NCBI GenBank assembly: GCA_955652345.1
Contig: CATPBV010000230.1
Span: forward strand, 1 to 6,466
DNA from: an uncultured Solirubrobacteraceae bacterium
Lineage (GTDB): Bacteria > Actinomycetota > Thermoleophilia > Solirubrobacterales > Solirubrobacteraceae
Direction of reading: 5' to 3'
Length of the DNA stretch: 6,466 nucleotides
The position numbers and the translations under genes are program-made. Under the pieces are notes generated by a model that ran no database searches, had not been told where the DNA came from, and was given only the letters and a program-made list of their open reading frames with translations. Numbering within the stretch: position 1 is the first letter of the stretch; every line of letters starts with the position of its first letter. Positions 6,065 through 6,466 of this stretch are shown piece after piece.

Positions 6065-6466
6065 GTGTCCGCGTCGTTCTACACGGGCATCTGCAATCAG
6101 CAAGGGAACCTGGCGGCGTCGGGGACGTTCATCACGAGCCCGTATCCCGCCGCGGGCCGGGCCGCGAGTGCTCCGCCGGGACTATCGGTTCGCTCGGTGT
6201 CGGTCCGCGCGGCAACGATCACCGTTCCGGGCGCGGTGACAGTGCGGCTCGCGCTGGCGCGCGGAGCGCGCTACCGAGCCGCCGAGCATCGCATCGGCCT
6301 GCTGATCGTCGACCGGGCCGGTCAACCGGTCGGGCTCGACTACACCGACCAGCGCACGCTCGCTGACGCGGCCGGCAACGCCTCGTCCGTGTCGCTCGCG
6401 ATCCCTCCCGGGGTCGCGATTCCGCGCTACGGGAGCCTGTACGTGATCAGCGACGTGTTTCCGCTG
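6065..6466 (+). CDS. unrecognised beta-rich protein, N-terminal part
   Basis: The frame is open from 6032 (after an in-frame TGA at 6029-6031) to the right edge, with no stop in 134 codons. GTG 6065 is the only standard start near the beginning and has GGGG (6056-6059) 5 nt upstream, which is good spacing. The N-terminus (SASFYTGICNQQGN, 2-15) has no signal peptide or membrane segment. From about residue 41 the sequence alternates hydrophobic and polar residues in strand-like stretches (SVRSVSVRAATITVPG, 41-56; HRIGLLIVDRAG, 75-86; SSVSLAIPPG, 107-116; SLYVISDVFPL, 124-134), suggesting a beta-sandwich. I do not recognise the family and assign no function. Codon use is like its neighbours, which supports a real gene. 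Other frames over this stretch are shadows. Confidence 0.7.
   Translation, partial: MSASFYTGICNQQGNLAASGTFITSPYPAAGRAASAPPGLSVRSVSVRAATITVPGAVTVRLALARGARYRAAEHRIGLLIVDRAGQPVGLDYTDQRTLADAAGNASSVSLAIPPGVAIPRYGSLYVISDVFPL

Noticed and set aside
5860..6366. 168-aa plus-strand frame and ATG 6054 small frame at the right side
   Set aside because: They overlap the MerR gene or the better-supported GTG 6065 frame and translate to Arg-rich shadows.

Overview
The window is GC-rich (about two thirds G+C by eye), densely coded, and uses GTG starts, gene overlaps and very short leaders. This suggests a high-GC bacterium, most likely an actinobacterium (perhaps Thermoleophilia-like). Sequence alone cannot fix the taxon. 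No rRNA, tRNA, CRISPR array or mobile element was seen.

Layout. Positions 1-1989 hold a leftward pair read from the minus strand: an IclR-family regulator (1096-1989), then an acyl-CoA dehydrogenase that overlaps it by 11 bases and leaves the window just before its C-terminus (1-1106). A compact divergent control region of about 25 bp (roughly 1967-2029 including the promoter elements) separates this pair from a rightward pair. That pair is a CocE/NonD-type serine hydrolase (2015-4030) followed directly, TGA then GTG, by a Rieske non-heme iron oxygenase alpha subunit (4031-5098). After a 79-bp gap comes a MerR-type regulator with a C-terminal B12-binding-like fold whose cobalamin residues are mostly lost (5178-6020). 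A short hairpin-bearing gap leads to the start of an unrecognised beta-rich protein that runs off the right end (6065-6466).

How the genes fit together. The divergent IclR/acyl-CoA dehydrogenase and hydrolase/oxygenase pairs look like one small catabolic locus. The hydrolase would cleave an ester or amide, the Rieske protein would oxidise or demethylate one product, and the acyl-CoA dehydrogenase would process an acyl-CoA, under local IclR control. The oxygenase's ENYxECYHC motif, with Glu at the bridging position, recalls carnitine/betaine/stachydrine-type Rieske enzymes, so a quaternary-amine-like substrate is possible but unproven. No ferredoxin reductase for the oxygenase is present in the window.

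The points most worth a second look are the two overlapping, apparently near-leaderless divergent promoters, the MerR regulator that keeps one cobalamin-ligand His but lacks the rest of the site, the acyl-CoA dehydrogenase without the classical catalytic Glu, and the hairpin that could hide the ribosome-binding site of the last gene.
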